NCBI RefSeq assembly: GCF_030247185.1
Contig: NC_080572.1
Span: 124,062,928 to 124,126,927, forward strand
Reading direction: 5' to 3'
DNA length: 64,000 bases
Source of the DNA: Malaya genurostris
Taxonomy: Eukaryota > Arthropoda > Insecta > Diptera > Culicidae
Below are positions 24,147 to 46,422 of this stretch, piece by piece (the stretch's first letter is position 1; every line of letters begins with the position of its first letter). Both the position numbers and the translations under genes were made by a program. The notes beneath the pieces are model-generated. The model was not told the DNA's origin. It saw only the letters and a list, made by a program, of their open reading frames with translations, and did no database searches.

Positions 24147-26242
24147 TTAAGGGCTGAGGCCAGTGTGTTTTAGGACGATTTAAACGTCTATTTTCACGCT
24201 TCAAATCTGATTTTCTCAGAAACGGTGACGAATATAAAAAAAACCCAACTAACAATTAGTTTAGATTATTCTGTGAAAATTTCAGAATGATTGTTTGACT
24301 TTAGCGGTCGGTAAAGTCTTTTTTCTGAAGGAAGAATTGCATAGCTGAAATCGGCAACTTTCAACTTGTTCATTGAATATCTCGCCTTCAAAAGCATGGA
24401 TCAAAAATCTATCCTGACAATGTCTAGATAATTTAGGGGTTTGGTACCTCGTGGGTAGCCAGTTTGTGCAGAGTGCACATGACTTACTTCTAGTTTTTAC
24501 GTTTCGTCTTCGACTCATCAGTGCATCAGCAGATTATGTTGAACTGCTGATGCAAAACCCCCGGATCAACATAATCCGCTGAGCAGACGTAAAGTTAATG
24601 CATTTTGCAATACTTGTTTGCGCCGAAGCGCTATGTCTAACCTGACGTGCCGAAAGAACGAAACAAATTCGACGGCATACTGACTGCAAACAGATTTTCG
24701 TCATTTGGGGGTTTGGTACCTCGTGGGTAGCCAGTTTGTGGAGAGTGCACATGACTTACTTCTAGTTTTTACGTTTCGTCTTCGACTCATCAGTGCATCA
24801 GCAGATTATGTTGAACTGCTGATGCAAAACCCCCGGATCAACATAATCCGCTGAGCAGACGTAAAGTTAATGCATTTTGCAATACTTGTTTGCGCCGAAG
24901 CGCTATGTCTAACCTGACGTGCCGAAAGAACGAAACAAATTCGACGGCATACTGACCGCAAACAGATTTTCGTCATTTGGGGGTTTGGTACCTCGTGGGT
25001 AGCCAGTTTGTGCAGAGTGCACATGACTTACTTCTAGTTTTTACGTTTCGTCTTCGACTCATCAGTGCATCAGCAGATTATGTTGAACTGCTGATGCAAA
25101 ACCCCCGAATCAACATAATCCGCTGAGCAGACGTAAAGCAGACCCTGTCAGCTTGGAGCGATCTCAATCTTCAGTTCAGCAACGCCATCGCACGGCGTCT
25201 CATTCAACATGTCATGTCAATTGTATGGGTGCGCAGCCCTGCTATTTTAGCGCGTACGAATTTGACATTTCTCTCCCCTACTTCTATGTATGAGATTCGA
25301 TGTGCACTCACCTGAGGGCGACATGCTCGCAAAAAAGGATGTTGCCAATTATTTGTTCGGGAAATGTGAAAGCTGGATATCTTGTTAATATGATGTCTTT
25401 GCGTAAAGTTAATGCATTTTGCAATACTTGTTTGCGCCGAAGCGCTATGTCTAACCTGACGTGCCGAAAGAACGAAACAAATTCGACGGCATACTGACCG
25501 CAAACAGATTTTCGTCATTTGGGGGTTTGGTACCTCGTGGGTAGCCAGTTTGTGCAGAGTGCACATGACTTACTTCTAGTTTTTACGTTTCGTCTTCGAC
25601 TCATCAGTGCATCAGCAGATTATGTTGAACTGCTGATGCAAAACCCCCGGATCAACATAATCCGCTGAGCAGTTTGCGGTCAGTATGCCGTCGAATTTGT
25701 TTCGTCCTTTCGGCACGTCAGGTTAGACATAGCGCTTCGGCGCAAACAAGTATTGCAAAATGTATTAACTTTACGTCTGCTCAGCGGATTATGTTGATCC
25801 GGGGGTTTTGCATCAGCAGTTCAACATAATCTGCTGATGCACTGATGAGTCGAAGACGAAACGTAAAAACTAGATAATTTAGTTTGGATGCGATTAGTGC
25901 ATAAAAACATATATGTTGTCGCGATAAAAATTAAGTGAATGTTATTTTTGTAATGGTAAGTCCATTTCTTTGGCGGCACTATTTTTTTCTGCTCTTGTAT
26001 CCTGGTAACGTAACGAAACATGAGAGAGAAATAAAATCGGCTCAGCAAGGCTGGCAAACAAGCGGTAGCTTTATTGGATTTTATGTGATGTAGTCAAACT
26101 TGTAACCGAAAATATCAAAACTTTCTTGGCCAACCGGCCACATCGAGAGTCATTTTACACATTTACGAGAGAGCATGGAGAGAAATGTAATACGCACAGC
26201 GAGCAACACGGTTTCACGCTAACAACTGGCCTCAGCCATTAA
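24147..26242. mobile_element. TTAA-flanked non-autonomous element (piggyBac-like ends)
   Basis: TTAA occurs at 24147-24150 and 26239-26242. Inside them are 14-bp inverted repeats, GGGCTGAGGCCAGT (24151-24164) and ACTGGCCTCAGCCA (26225-26238), matching at 13 of 14 positions. TTAA duplication is the signature of piggyBac-type transposons. The 2.09 kb interior has no transposase and is dominated by a 272-bp tandem array with an inverted copy. Its short GGGCTGAGGCCAGT end is not the classical piggyBac CCC start, so the superfamily is an inference. Confidence 0.65.
24436..25874. repeat. 272-bp tandem array plus inverted copy
   Basis: Anchor phrase GGTTTGGTACCTCGTGGGTA starts at 24438, 24710, 24982 and 25524. 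The first three are exactly 272 bp apart. The last step is 542 bp, because an unrelated 264-bp segment (about 25139-25402) sits in the third unit. Copies are nearly identical, so the array is young. An inverted copy follows at about 25672-25874. Each unit contains TGCATCAGCAG...CTGCTGATGCA, an 11-bp perfect hairpin. It overlaps a second possible pairing, ATTATGTTGA with TCAACATAAT. Confidence 0.85.
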
Positions 26243-26719
26243 AGCTTCAAATCGTTTTATGACACGTTTTTGTCTTGCACTCTAGCAACAACCTACCTCT
26301 AGCATGCTACTGTAGGACTGAAACGTTAGCTTTAATTTCGCTTTTATTTATAGATTCGCGTGCTTCCAACAGCTTCGCTTTTGCATCGATTGACCAATCA
26401 GAGCGATGCTCTCTCTTTGATACATCGCTTACTCCTTCAAAACCGTCGTCTATGGCAGGGAAATCCGGTATGCCGGAGATTTTTAGCAGCCAAATAGGAC
26501 ACTGCTTGCTGCTAATCAAAATTTCAATCAAATATAATTGAAAATACGTGGCTTGATACATTCAAATCGAAACGTAGAAATATTTCCTATCAAATGATGA
26601 AATATTATTAATAATTGATACAAAATAGACTGAGCTGTAAGTGTTTAAAACCTGACCACATTTCTACGTGTAGTTTTTCTTGAGTTTCTGATTTGCACCA
26701 CTATATAGAAAATAAAGAT
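26243..26719. other. Intergenic DNA without a supported gene
   Basis: Both strands have an open stretch near 26275-26560, but I recognise no family and see no start or splice context. Confidence 0.35.
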
Positions 26720-27400
26720 GTGTTCCACATCAACCATACAATCGCGATGCATTACCCGACATATAAAAGATCGTAACAGGTGACAAATCATGGATATATT
26801 CGTATGAGCCGAAAAAACAAAACAGTAATCGACTGAGTGTGTATTCCAAGACGAGCCAAATCCAACAAAAGTTGTTCATACACGAAGCACTTCGAAGCAA
26901 ATGGTCGCCTGTTTTTTTCGGAAGAACGGGCCACATGACATGACTGTGCTGCTGGAGCAACGTAAGACGGTCAATTCGGAAGGGTACACAACTATTCGTT
27001 TGCCTTAAGTCTTTGAAGAAACTCGCAAAACGAACAAGTGAAGACAAATCATCCTCTAATATGCGATGCGAGCTCTCACACATCAGCTTAAACCAGCGCC
27101 TTTTTGGTCGACCAAAACTTCGAATTTATGAGTCATCCACCGTACATCCCTGACTTGGCACCCAATTATGTTTTTTTATTACCGCAAATCAAGAAAAAAT
27201 TGAGTGATCAACGATATTCGCCGCCGGAAGATGCTGTTGAAGCATTAAAAAACCATGTTTTTGAGGTACCATCTTCACAGTGGCAAAAATGTTTTTCTGG
27301 TCGATTCGAACGCATACAAAAGTGCATTGATCATAATAGAAAATACTTTGAAAAACAAACAATCTTCACGTTTGCTCTTATTCACTATTCTTGATCTCTT
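26720..27400 (+). pseudogene. mariner transposase remnant
   Basis: The C-terminal part (27104-27360) reads MSHPPYIPDLAPNYVFLLPQ, the conserved third catalytic block (SPDLAPNDFFLF) with the last Asp changed to Tyr. SPPEDAVEALKNHV and CIDHNRKYFEKQ follow, a normal mariner end. Upstream, fragments such as KTGDH/GPHDMTVLLEQRKTVNSE (about 26915-26975) continue the same protein with frame changes. It is inactive. Confidence 0.75.
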
Positions 27401-27524
27401 AACTATTTCAGAGTCAATATACCTGAAGTTACTGGAAAATATTTTTTGGATTTCCATCGAACGTAGGTGATTCGGGATTCCACACATATCGCTCTGTATG
27501 AATGTGTCGAAAAATAACGTTGAG

Positions 27525-27990
27525 TCAGGGAATCGCACGAAATTGATCATCTACAAAACGCTCTTTAGACTGCTTGTTCTCTATGGCCACGAGACCTGGA
27601 CTGTGTTGGCAGAGGAGTAACATACCCTAAGTGTATTCGAAAAAAGATTCTGTGGACTATCTATGACGGAGTGTAGATAGAAGACGGAACGTGGAGACGG
27701 CATATGAACAACGAATTGCAACAGTTGCTTGGAGAACCACCCAACAGCAACAGTTGGATGACTACTAAGAGCTGGACATGCCATCTGGACCCAGTGAAAA
27801 TGGTTTTTGAATCTGATCCGGTAGACACGAGAAAAGGAGGAGCACAGCGAGCAAGATGGATTGATCAAATGGATGGCGAAAATGAAGTATCCGGGCCTTG
27901 AATGGCTAGCGAAGAGCGACCATGGATTGGGCTACATGAAAACACAACAAAGCAAAAAACACCACAGGACTAGGCTGATAAGTAAGGTAA
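27525..27990 (+). mobile_element. RTE-clade LINE fragment, 3' part of the split copy
   Basis: It starts CGCACGAAATTGATCATCTA, where the piece at 22831-23636 stops. It reads LVLYGHETWTVLAEE and an ERGDGI/MNNELQQLLG-like region, then PVKMVFESDPVDTRKGGAQRARWIDQMDG with stops and shifts, and ends in the same GGTAAGGTAAG tail as the copy at 7.3 kb. Confidence 0.75.
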
Positions 27991-28405
27991 GGTAAGTACT
28001 TAACTCCCTCTCCGAATTGAGTTGAGTTCAAAATTATCGTAGTCATTCAAAAAACAATAGAATTAATGCACATAATACTCATAACTTCCGATACCGAAAA
28101 CGAATGGCTTGATTGCTTCACAAGTATGAAGAATTGAAAATTTGATTCATTGTATCAATTGGTCAGAAATGCCTACAAAAAAAGACGCCAAAATGTCAAC
28201 CTACAATGGGCTAAAAATAGATTACCTGTTTTTCAGGATTCGATGTTTTTCACGATCTACATAATTCCTAGCCTATACATAGCATGGTTTGAACAGATAA
28301 TGAGACACCAGTGCGAATATACCCTTTTAAAACATATGATAGAGTAATTTCGAAAGAAACACAGTAGAATAATATCTGTTAAAATTCATATATATATTTC
28401 ATTAT
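27991..28405. other. Spacer downstream of the PDPR-like gene
   Basis: There is no gene. It lies past the probable transcript end of the minus-strand gene. Confidence 0.4.
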
Positions 28406-28411
28406 TTTATT
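28406..28411 (-). promoter_or_regulatory. Candidate poly(A) signal of the PDPR-like gene
   Basis: AATAAA on the minus strand, about 240 bp past the stop codon at 28653. It is the first canonical hexamer that I see downstream. Confidence 0.45.
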
Positions 28412-28562
28412 GAGTATAATATTGAAAGCAAAAATCACAATAAATAATAACTAACAAAATATAAGGAAGACCAATGTAATTGGCGCGTTTTTCTAGATGA
28501 GAACACTTTGCACGTTAAAATGATTGATTTCATTTTGATATCTTTTGTTGAATAACATATTG

Positions 28563-28613
28563 TCATAGTCACACACTCACACACATCTCCACATTCACAC
28601 ACACACACAAACA
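28563..28613. repeat. (CA)n-rich tract, UG-rich in the transcript
   Basis: The tract reads CACACTCACACACA...CACACACACAAACAC. On the minus strand, which is the sense strand of the PDPR-like gene, it is a GU-rich run about 40 nt after the stop codon and hence in the 3' UTR. Confidence 0.75.
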
Positions 28614-28652
28614 CTATTGGAGGGTCTAGCAAAGGATAGCGCGTTAACTCGA

Positions 28653-40438
<11,786 letters not shown>

Positions 40439-40565
40439 TTTAATTATTTTTCAAAACAAACATTCATTCAATGTTCGTATAATTCGTACCGAATGCAGTC
40501 TGAAATTACCGATCAGCTGCAATCTGTCAAACACCGTGCGAAAAAGAGAAACCATACATAAATGA
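40439..40565 (-). promoter_or_regulatory. Probable promoter/5' UTR region of the PDPR-like gene
   Basis: Just upstream of the start codon, the minus strand contains a TTTCAGACTGC phrase near 40500 that resembles an insect initiator. There is no clear TATA box. This is a positional inference only. Confidence 0.3.
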
Positions 40566-40833
40566 AAAATTTCTAAGGTACACTCGTCAAATACCGCCTA
40601 TCTCTTCAACATTACAAATTACCCAATAGATTGAACTGTGCAATCAATGAAAATCAAACTAGGTGCCTCTGAACTAATATTCCCAAGACTCACTGCACAA
40701 AAAATCTCCAATAGAGAAAGCCGCATAGGTATTTTTTGCTCAATAGATGGCGAAAATAAGTATGTGGTGAATATATACATGATTCAGTGGTGAATATATT
40801 CATCGATCAAAAATATGTATTGTTTGGGCATAT

Positions 40834-41351
40834 ACTCAGAGCAAATTCAGCGGCTGCAAGATTCATATGGGTGGTTCATAATGTAAATGAAACTGAAACA
40901 AACGTATCCCCAGCAATCCGTTTTGGTTTTATTTATTCGACCAGTTCTACTGTCAAATTTAAAACTGGTATACACTGCCGTTCTATTTTTTCTATATTTG
41001 AAACACAGATAAAACGCTGCTGGGGCTGCCAGTTTATTTTGTTTTAATTTCTAGATTAAAATTTAAAAACTGACATAAATTGTGCATCTAGAACTAGAAC
41101 ACTCCTGAATATGCCCTCAGGGGAGTGTTCTATTTCTAGATGTATAATTTATAAATAAAAATAAATAAGTAATAAAAAATAGCTGGTTATTCCATCCGCG
41201 TGGAGAATGAAATGGAACGACAGCGTATACCAGTAGAAAAGCAGAACTGTTGGAAAAATATAAATCGGCTGGCTAGGGATGTGTTTGTTTCAGTTTCAAT
41301 TCTATTGCAAATCTCCCATATGAAACTACCAACCGCTGATTTGCGCTGAGT
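40834..41351. mobile_element. Nearly palindromic fold-back element, 518 bp
   Basis: The left half (40834 to about 41060) is an imperfect inverted copy of the right half. The outer ends are ACTCAGAGCAAATTCAGCGG and the inverse of CCGCTGATTTGCGCTGAGT. Further matched pairs are GAAACTGAAACAAAC with its inverse near 41288 and GGTATACACTGCCGTTC with its inverse near 41225. The centre (about 41074-41152) is a tighter hairpin whose arms of about 35 bp contain CATCTAGAACTAGAACACTC and its inverse. No coding capacity. Confidence 0.75.
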
Positions 41352-41759
41352 TAAGATAGAGAAATGGAAAAGCATTTAATATAGCACAAATACTTGAACA
41401 AAAGAAGTAGAATACTAATTTGTTCAAAAACACTCGAAATATGCAATAAATATACATACATGGTGTATAACCTTAAGTTGTGATTCTTTTAAGGGTGGAT
41501 AGAGAAGGCGAAAACATGAAAAATATCAAACTAACATGGAGTCGGAACATAACGGTAGTATGGCGCTTGCCTGTATTCAATAAATGGTGAATATCTTTTG
41601 ACTCCAGACAACCTACAAACATGATCTTGGTGGTAAATAAAAAGTTATAAAATACGAAGCCATTGATGTAATTTGCCTTTGTTTCTCTATTTGGATTAAT
41701 AGTTTTAAATTTTCAGAAATAGCACGTTAACCAAGGATTTTTTACCGATTTTGAAAAGT

Positions 41760-42545
41760 TTAAATTTTTAATAGAATTGCTGGAGAGACCAATCTTTGAT
41801 CGTTTGGCTGTTACATCCGGTTCCGGAGATATATTGGTATAAGTGACGTAGCCGAAAAAAACCTTTTTTAATCCACTTAGTGGTGTAACGATGCCTTTTT
41901 CATATCTCTCATATTCTCATATATAAATGTGTGGTATTCTTCGAAATAATTTTCATTAAATTAGAAAAAAACAAAGCAGTTTATCCATAAACTAATATAA
42001 CCTACTGAGTGAAACAGTACTCAGGTCGGTTAGGCCAGGAAAGCCTAAATTAATTTATTGAACGTTCACTGACAATGTCTACCGATTGAAATAGTTTTGA
42101 GGAAAGTTTAAAAAATATTTTACGTTTTTTACTTCGCCGTTTGTAGTGACGTTATAAATATTTAAACAATCTTCACACTGGACCAAAAGACCTATTATTT
42201 GTTTATGAAAATCGGTCAAGCCATCGCTGAGTCGGTCAAGCCAAGTGAGTGAGATTCGTTTTAGAATATATGATCACTATTTCCGGTGTTTCCGGAATCG
42301 AAGATCGGGAACCAGGATAGTCGAAATCAGCTTGTTTGGTTGTCTATTGATAATGGCTACCGATTGTAGTAGTTTCGATGCAAATTTAGATTTTTTTACG
42401 TGTTTTATTTCGTCGCTTTTAGTAAGGGTATCAATTTTTTCACACACGGAACCGCAAGTTGGATTTGGATGAAATTTGGAAGTTTTGTATGGGACCATGA
42501 GACCTTTCATTTGAACTTAAGTCAGTTGAAATTGGTCACACAATC
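41760..42545. repeat. Dispersed mosquito-type repeat, compound
   Basis: AATCCACTTAGTGGTGTAAC followed by GATGCC (about 41870) is the inverse of the terminal phrase at 22150 and 57460. To its right, GAAAATCGGTCAAGCCATCG (about 42207) and GAGACCTTTCATTTGAACTT (about 42500) belong to the same repeat family as 21.6 and 50.7 kb. Orientation changes within the block, so it is a composite of fragments. Confidence 0.55.
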
Positions 42546-42559
42546 TCTGAGAAAAGTGA

Positions 42560-43484
42560 GGAAGTAATTTGAAATAGGAATTTTTAGATTAACCACTAGC
42601 AAATCGTGTCCCAAACGTGCTGAGTTCACAAAAATTCGACAACAGGCGTCCCGTAAACAATTAACGCGCAAGAATGTTCCACAGAAGGATGAAATTAATT
42701 TCCCACGGCTCCCATCGAAGAGGGATATTCCAAATTTGCCGCCACTTCCTCGCAGCAATCCAAAAGATTCAGCCGCTGGATCACAAAAAGAATCTTCCTC
42801 AAAAATCCCTCCTGGATGGGGCAATAATAAACCACAAGCAAAGGATGACTCTGGTGACTTATTCTCTGCTGAACAACTGATCGTCATTTTTGAAACAATG
42901 ACAACAAAACTACGAAACAAAACTGAAAATCAACGCCTTAGGCAAATTCATCATCGAATATGCAATATAATGAGTTGGTTGTAGTAAATTGGAATGCTTT
43001 CTCACTCAGGAGCAAAACTGCTGAGTTATCCGACTTTCTTCAAGAGAAGAATACCGATATTGCTATTTTAACTGAAACTCATCTTAAACCTGAAATTTAT
43101 ATTTTTATTTCCAATTACAAGATTCACAGGCTCGACAGGACAACTACCAGAGGAGGGGGAGTTGCCATTGCCATTAAACGATCCATTCAGCACAGACTTC
43201 TGTCAGCCTTTAAATTGCAACTCATAGAAGCCATCGGAATTGAGATTACAACGACGATGGGACCCATCATCATCATTGCAGCGTACTGCCCCAAACAAAC
43301 CAATCTTCGAGATGGTACGTGTGCATCATTGAAGCGAGATCTGGCTATGCTCACTCGACGACAGAACAAATTCATCATTGCTGGGGACCTGAACGCACAG
43401 CATGAGCTGTGGGGAAACAAATACAGAATCTTCGGTGTTGCTCTCCCGTATGTCTTGCTTCGACAACCATTGCACAGAAAATAA
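42560..43484 (+). mobile_element. Jockey-like LINE (second family), ORF1 end and endonuclease
   Basis: About 42640-42945 encodes an ORF1 C-terminus (KDEINFPRLPSKRDIPNLPP-like, then PPGWGNNKPQAKDDSGDLFS). 42960-43484 begins ORF2: LVVVNWNAFSLRSKTAELSD, TDIAILTETHLKPEI, HRLDRTTTRGGGVAIAI and FIIAGDLNAQHELWGN are endonuclease motifs. The similarity to the reading is lost after 43430 and the piece ends before a poly(T). It is distinct from the Juan-like elements but closely related to the fragment at 43488-44730. Confidence 0.75.
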
Positions 43485-43487
43485 TGG

Positions 43488-44730
43488 GAATTTTTTTTTC
43501 ATAAATATTTGTTTATTAATCTTATTTTTGTGTATTACATTAACATTTTACAGTACAAGTGTTTTGACCCTTTGGCCTTTCATCTCTGTTGTTCATACGA
43601 TTCGTTATAAATAATAGGTGTTTTAGTTACTCTTGTTTTACATACTAATGTTTAATCAAAATATTTATTTTAATTATTTATAAAATATCTACCTACTTAT
43701 AACTATCCCTAACCTAATACGTACAAATTTTGAATTATTTGTATTTCAGAGATTGAAGCAGCAATTCTTCAAATTTCGTGCAGTATTGTTCGAATTTTTG
43801 TTCTAGTATATCCAGGGAGGCCATCTCATGTACTTCACTAGTCCTTGTCCAAGGGGGTAGATTTAGAATCATCTTTAAGATCTTACTTTGAATGCGCTGA
43901 AGCCTAAGTTTGTGCGTTCGTGCACAGCCCCGCCAAACAGGGACTGCGTATTCAATTGCGGGGTAGATGATTTGTTTATAGACAGCCATCTGATTCTTCA
44001 GGCACAGTTTAGATGTTCTACAAATCAGCGGCTACAGAGACCTAATGGGTATGCTGCATTTTTGAACGATTTTATCAACATGTGACCTGAATATCAGATT
44101 TCTATCAAAGGTGAGTCCTAGATAGATAACTTTATCGGACCATTGAATGACCTCATCACCGAATCGTATTCGGCATTCGTCTGATGGAACAAGTTTTGGA
44201 GATCTTGAATGTGGAAACAAGATGACCAGAGTTTTTGCTGCATTGATCACAATTTTCCAGCTTGTAAAATATTCCGTTAAAGCGTCCAGACCTGTCTGCA
44301 GTTTATTCTTCAGAGCATTAATGACACGACCTTTGTAAAGAATGGCAGTATCATCAGCAAATTGTGACAGAACACCACCACCCGGAAGAGGTGGGATGTC
44401 TGATTTAAAAATGTTGTATAGGATGGGACCTAGGATACTTCCTTGGGGTACAGTAGCAGGAATAGTAAATCTTTCTGAAAGTGCATTATTCAGAGAAACC
44501 TGAAATGCTCTATCTGAAAGATAATTTTTGATCATTTTAATAAGATACATGGGAAAATTATACCGATGCAGTTTAAACACCAGGTCATCGTGCCACACAT
44601 TATCGAATGCGAATTTAAAGGCTGACAGAAGCCTGTGCTGAATGGATCGTTCAATGGCAATGGCAACTCCCCCTCCTCTGGTAGTTGTCCTGTCGAGCCT
44701 GTGAATCCTGTAATTGGATATTGGATAAAT
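43488..44730 (-). mobile_element. Jockey-like LINE (second family), deleted copy with RT
   Basis: The poly(A) end is at about 43488-43498. The 3' UTR runs to 43735, then the C-terminal part (43989-43735). 44748 to about 44032 encodes an endonuclease piece, HRLDRTTTRGGGVAIAIERS...LLSAFK. It is joined directly to the RT: AFDNVWHDDLVFKLHRYNFP, VPQGSILGPILYNIF, FADDTAIL, then VIYLGLTFDRN. An in-frame internal deletion has fused the two domains. The 5' end abuts an (AT)n run. Confidence 0.8.
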
Positions 44731-44745
44731 TGTATTGAACAATAA

Positions 44746-44970
<225 letters not shown>

Positions 44971-45314
44971 CGATGGATATGAATAAATAAATAAATACTC
45001 TTGAATACAATATATAATTTAATAATGAATATGTAGTAAATAAATGTAAAAAAATAAATAGAATAAATAATTAAACAAAACCCTACTTTTGACACCAACC
45101 TAGGCTATTGAGCAGAACTTAAACGTGACTCAAACATGTAAACACGGAGTAGGAACGCGATTGACGTTTAAATTCTACTCAGACATTTACTGACAATGAA
45201 AATAAACAAAAATATACAATATTCGAAGAATATATACAAGCTGGACTCAGTGATCAAAGGAAGTATATTGTGACCAAAGAATAACAGGTCACAACAAAGA
45301 GTGATATTCTAATA

Positions 45315-46239
45315 CAGGGTGATTTTTTAAGAGCTTGAGAACTTTTTTAAACAATAAAACGCATAAAATTTGCAAAATCTCATCGGTTCTTTATTTTAAA
45401 CGTTAGATTGGTACATGACATTTACTTTTTGAAGATAATTTCATTTAAATGTTGACCGCGGCTGCGTCTTAGGTGGTCCATTCGGAAAGTCCAATTTTGG
45501 GCAACTTTTTCGAGCATTTCGGCCGGAATAGCCCGAATTTCTTCGGAAATGTTGTCTTCCAAAGCTGGAATAGTTACTGGCTTATTTCTGTAGACTTTAG
45601 ACTTGACGTAGCCCCACAAAAAATAGTCTAAAGGCGTCAAATCGCATGATCTTGGTGGCCAACTTACCGGTCCATTTCTTGAGATGAATTGTTCTCCGAA
45701 GTTTTCCCTCAAAATGGCCATAGAATCGCGAGCTGTGTGGCATGTAGCGCCATCTTGTTGAAACCACATGTCAACCAAGTTCAGTTCTTCCATTTTTGGC
45801 AACAAAAAGTTTGTTAGCATCGAACGATAGCGATCGCCATTCACTGTAACGTTGCGTCCAACAGCATCTTTGAAAAAATACGGTCCAGTGATTCCACCAG
45901 CGTACAAACCACACCAAACAGTGCATTTTTCGGGATGCATGGGCAGTTCTTGAACGGCTTCTGGTTGCTCTTCACTCCAAATGCGGCAATTTTGCTTATT
46001 TACGTAGCCATTCAACCAGAAATGAGCCTCATCGCTGAACAAAATTTGTCGATAAAAAAGCGGACTTTCCGAATGGACCACCTAAGACGCAGCCGCGGTC
46101 AACATTTAAATGAAATTATCTTCAAAAAGTAAATGTCATGTACCAATCTAACGTTTAAAATAAAGAACCGATGAGATTTTGCAAATTTTATGCGTTTTAT
46201 TGTTTAAAAAAGTTCTCAAGCTCTTAAAAAATCACCCTG
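45315..46239 (-). mobile_element. DD41D (rosa-like) Tc1/mariner transposon, fold-back derivative
   Basis: The element is flanked by TA at 45313-45314 and 46240-46241. The outer 178 bp on each side (45315-45492 and 46062-46239) are almost perfect inverted copies that begin CAGGGTGATTTTTTAAGAGC. These long arms include the last 22 codons of the transposase, so the right arm is a copied, inverted 3' end that has replaced the normal 5' third. It sits within the 5' UTR of a Juan-like LINE. It lacks the transposase DNA-binding domain and cannot be autonomous. Confidence 0.88.
45422..46081 (-). pseudogene. DD41D transposase, catalytic domain only
   Basis: The open frame has about 220 codons, and its first dozen derive from the inverted arm. 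The catalytic residues are visible: FSDEAHFWLNG (first Asp), FQQDGATCHTA (second Asp) and CDLTPLDYFLWG (third Asp). Counting gives 41 residues between the second and third Asp, the spacing of the rosa-type DD41D family. The end RMDHLRRSRGQHLNEIIFKK is repeated, inverted, at 46065-46132. The helix-turn-helix N-terminus is missing. The catalytic core has no stops, which suggests a recent event. Confidence 0.85.
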
Positions 46240-46422
46240 TATAATCAGTCTTTTTCTAGACTAAGAAATTAATCAGTTTTTTAAGACTAGCCAACCAAAG
46301 AATTATTCTTCGAACTTCTTTATTAAGACTACCACAAAATCAGCCTTTATCAAGACTCAACCAAACTAGGAGTCTATTCCAAGACTAAGTTAATTTAATT
46401 TCAAATTTCATTCATTTCAAAA

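Noticed and set aside
24300..25900. CRISPR-like array
   Set aside because: The repeat unit is 272 bp without unique spacers, in a eukaryotic transposon-like element.
26275..26561. Open readings on both strands
   Set aside because: No family, start or splice context; it lies between transposon pieces.
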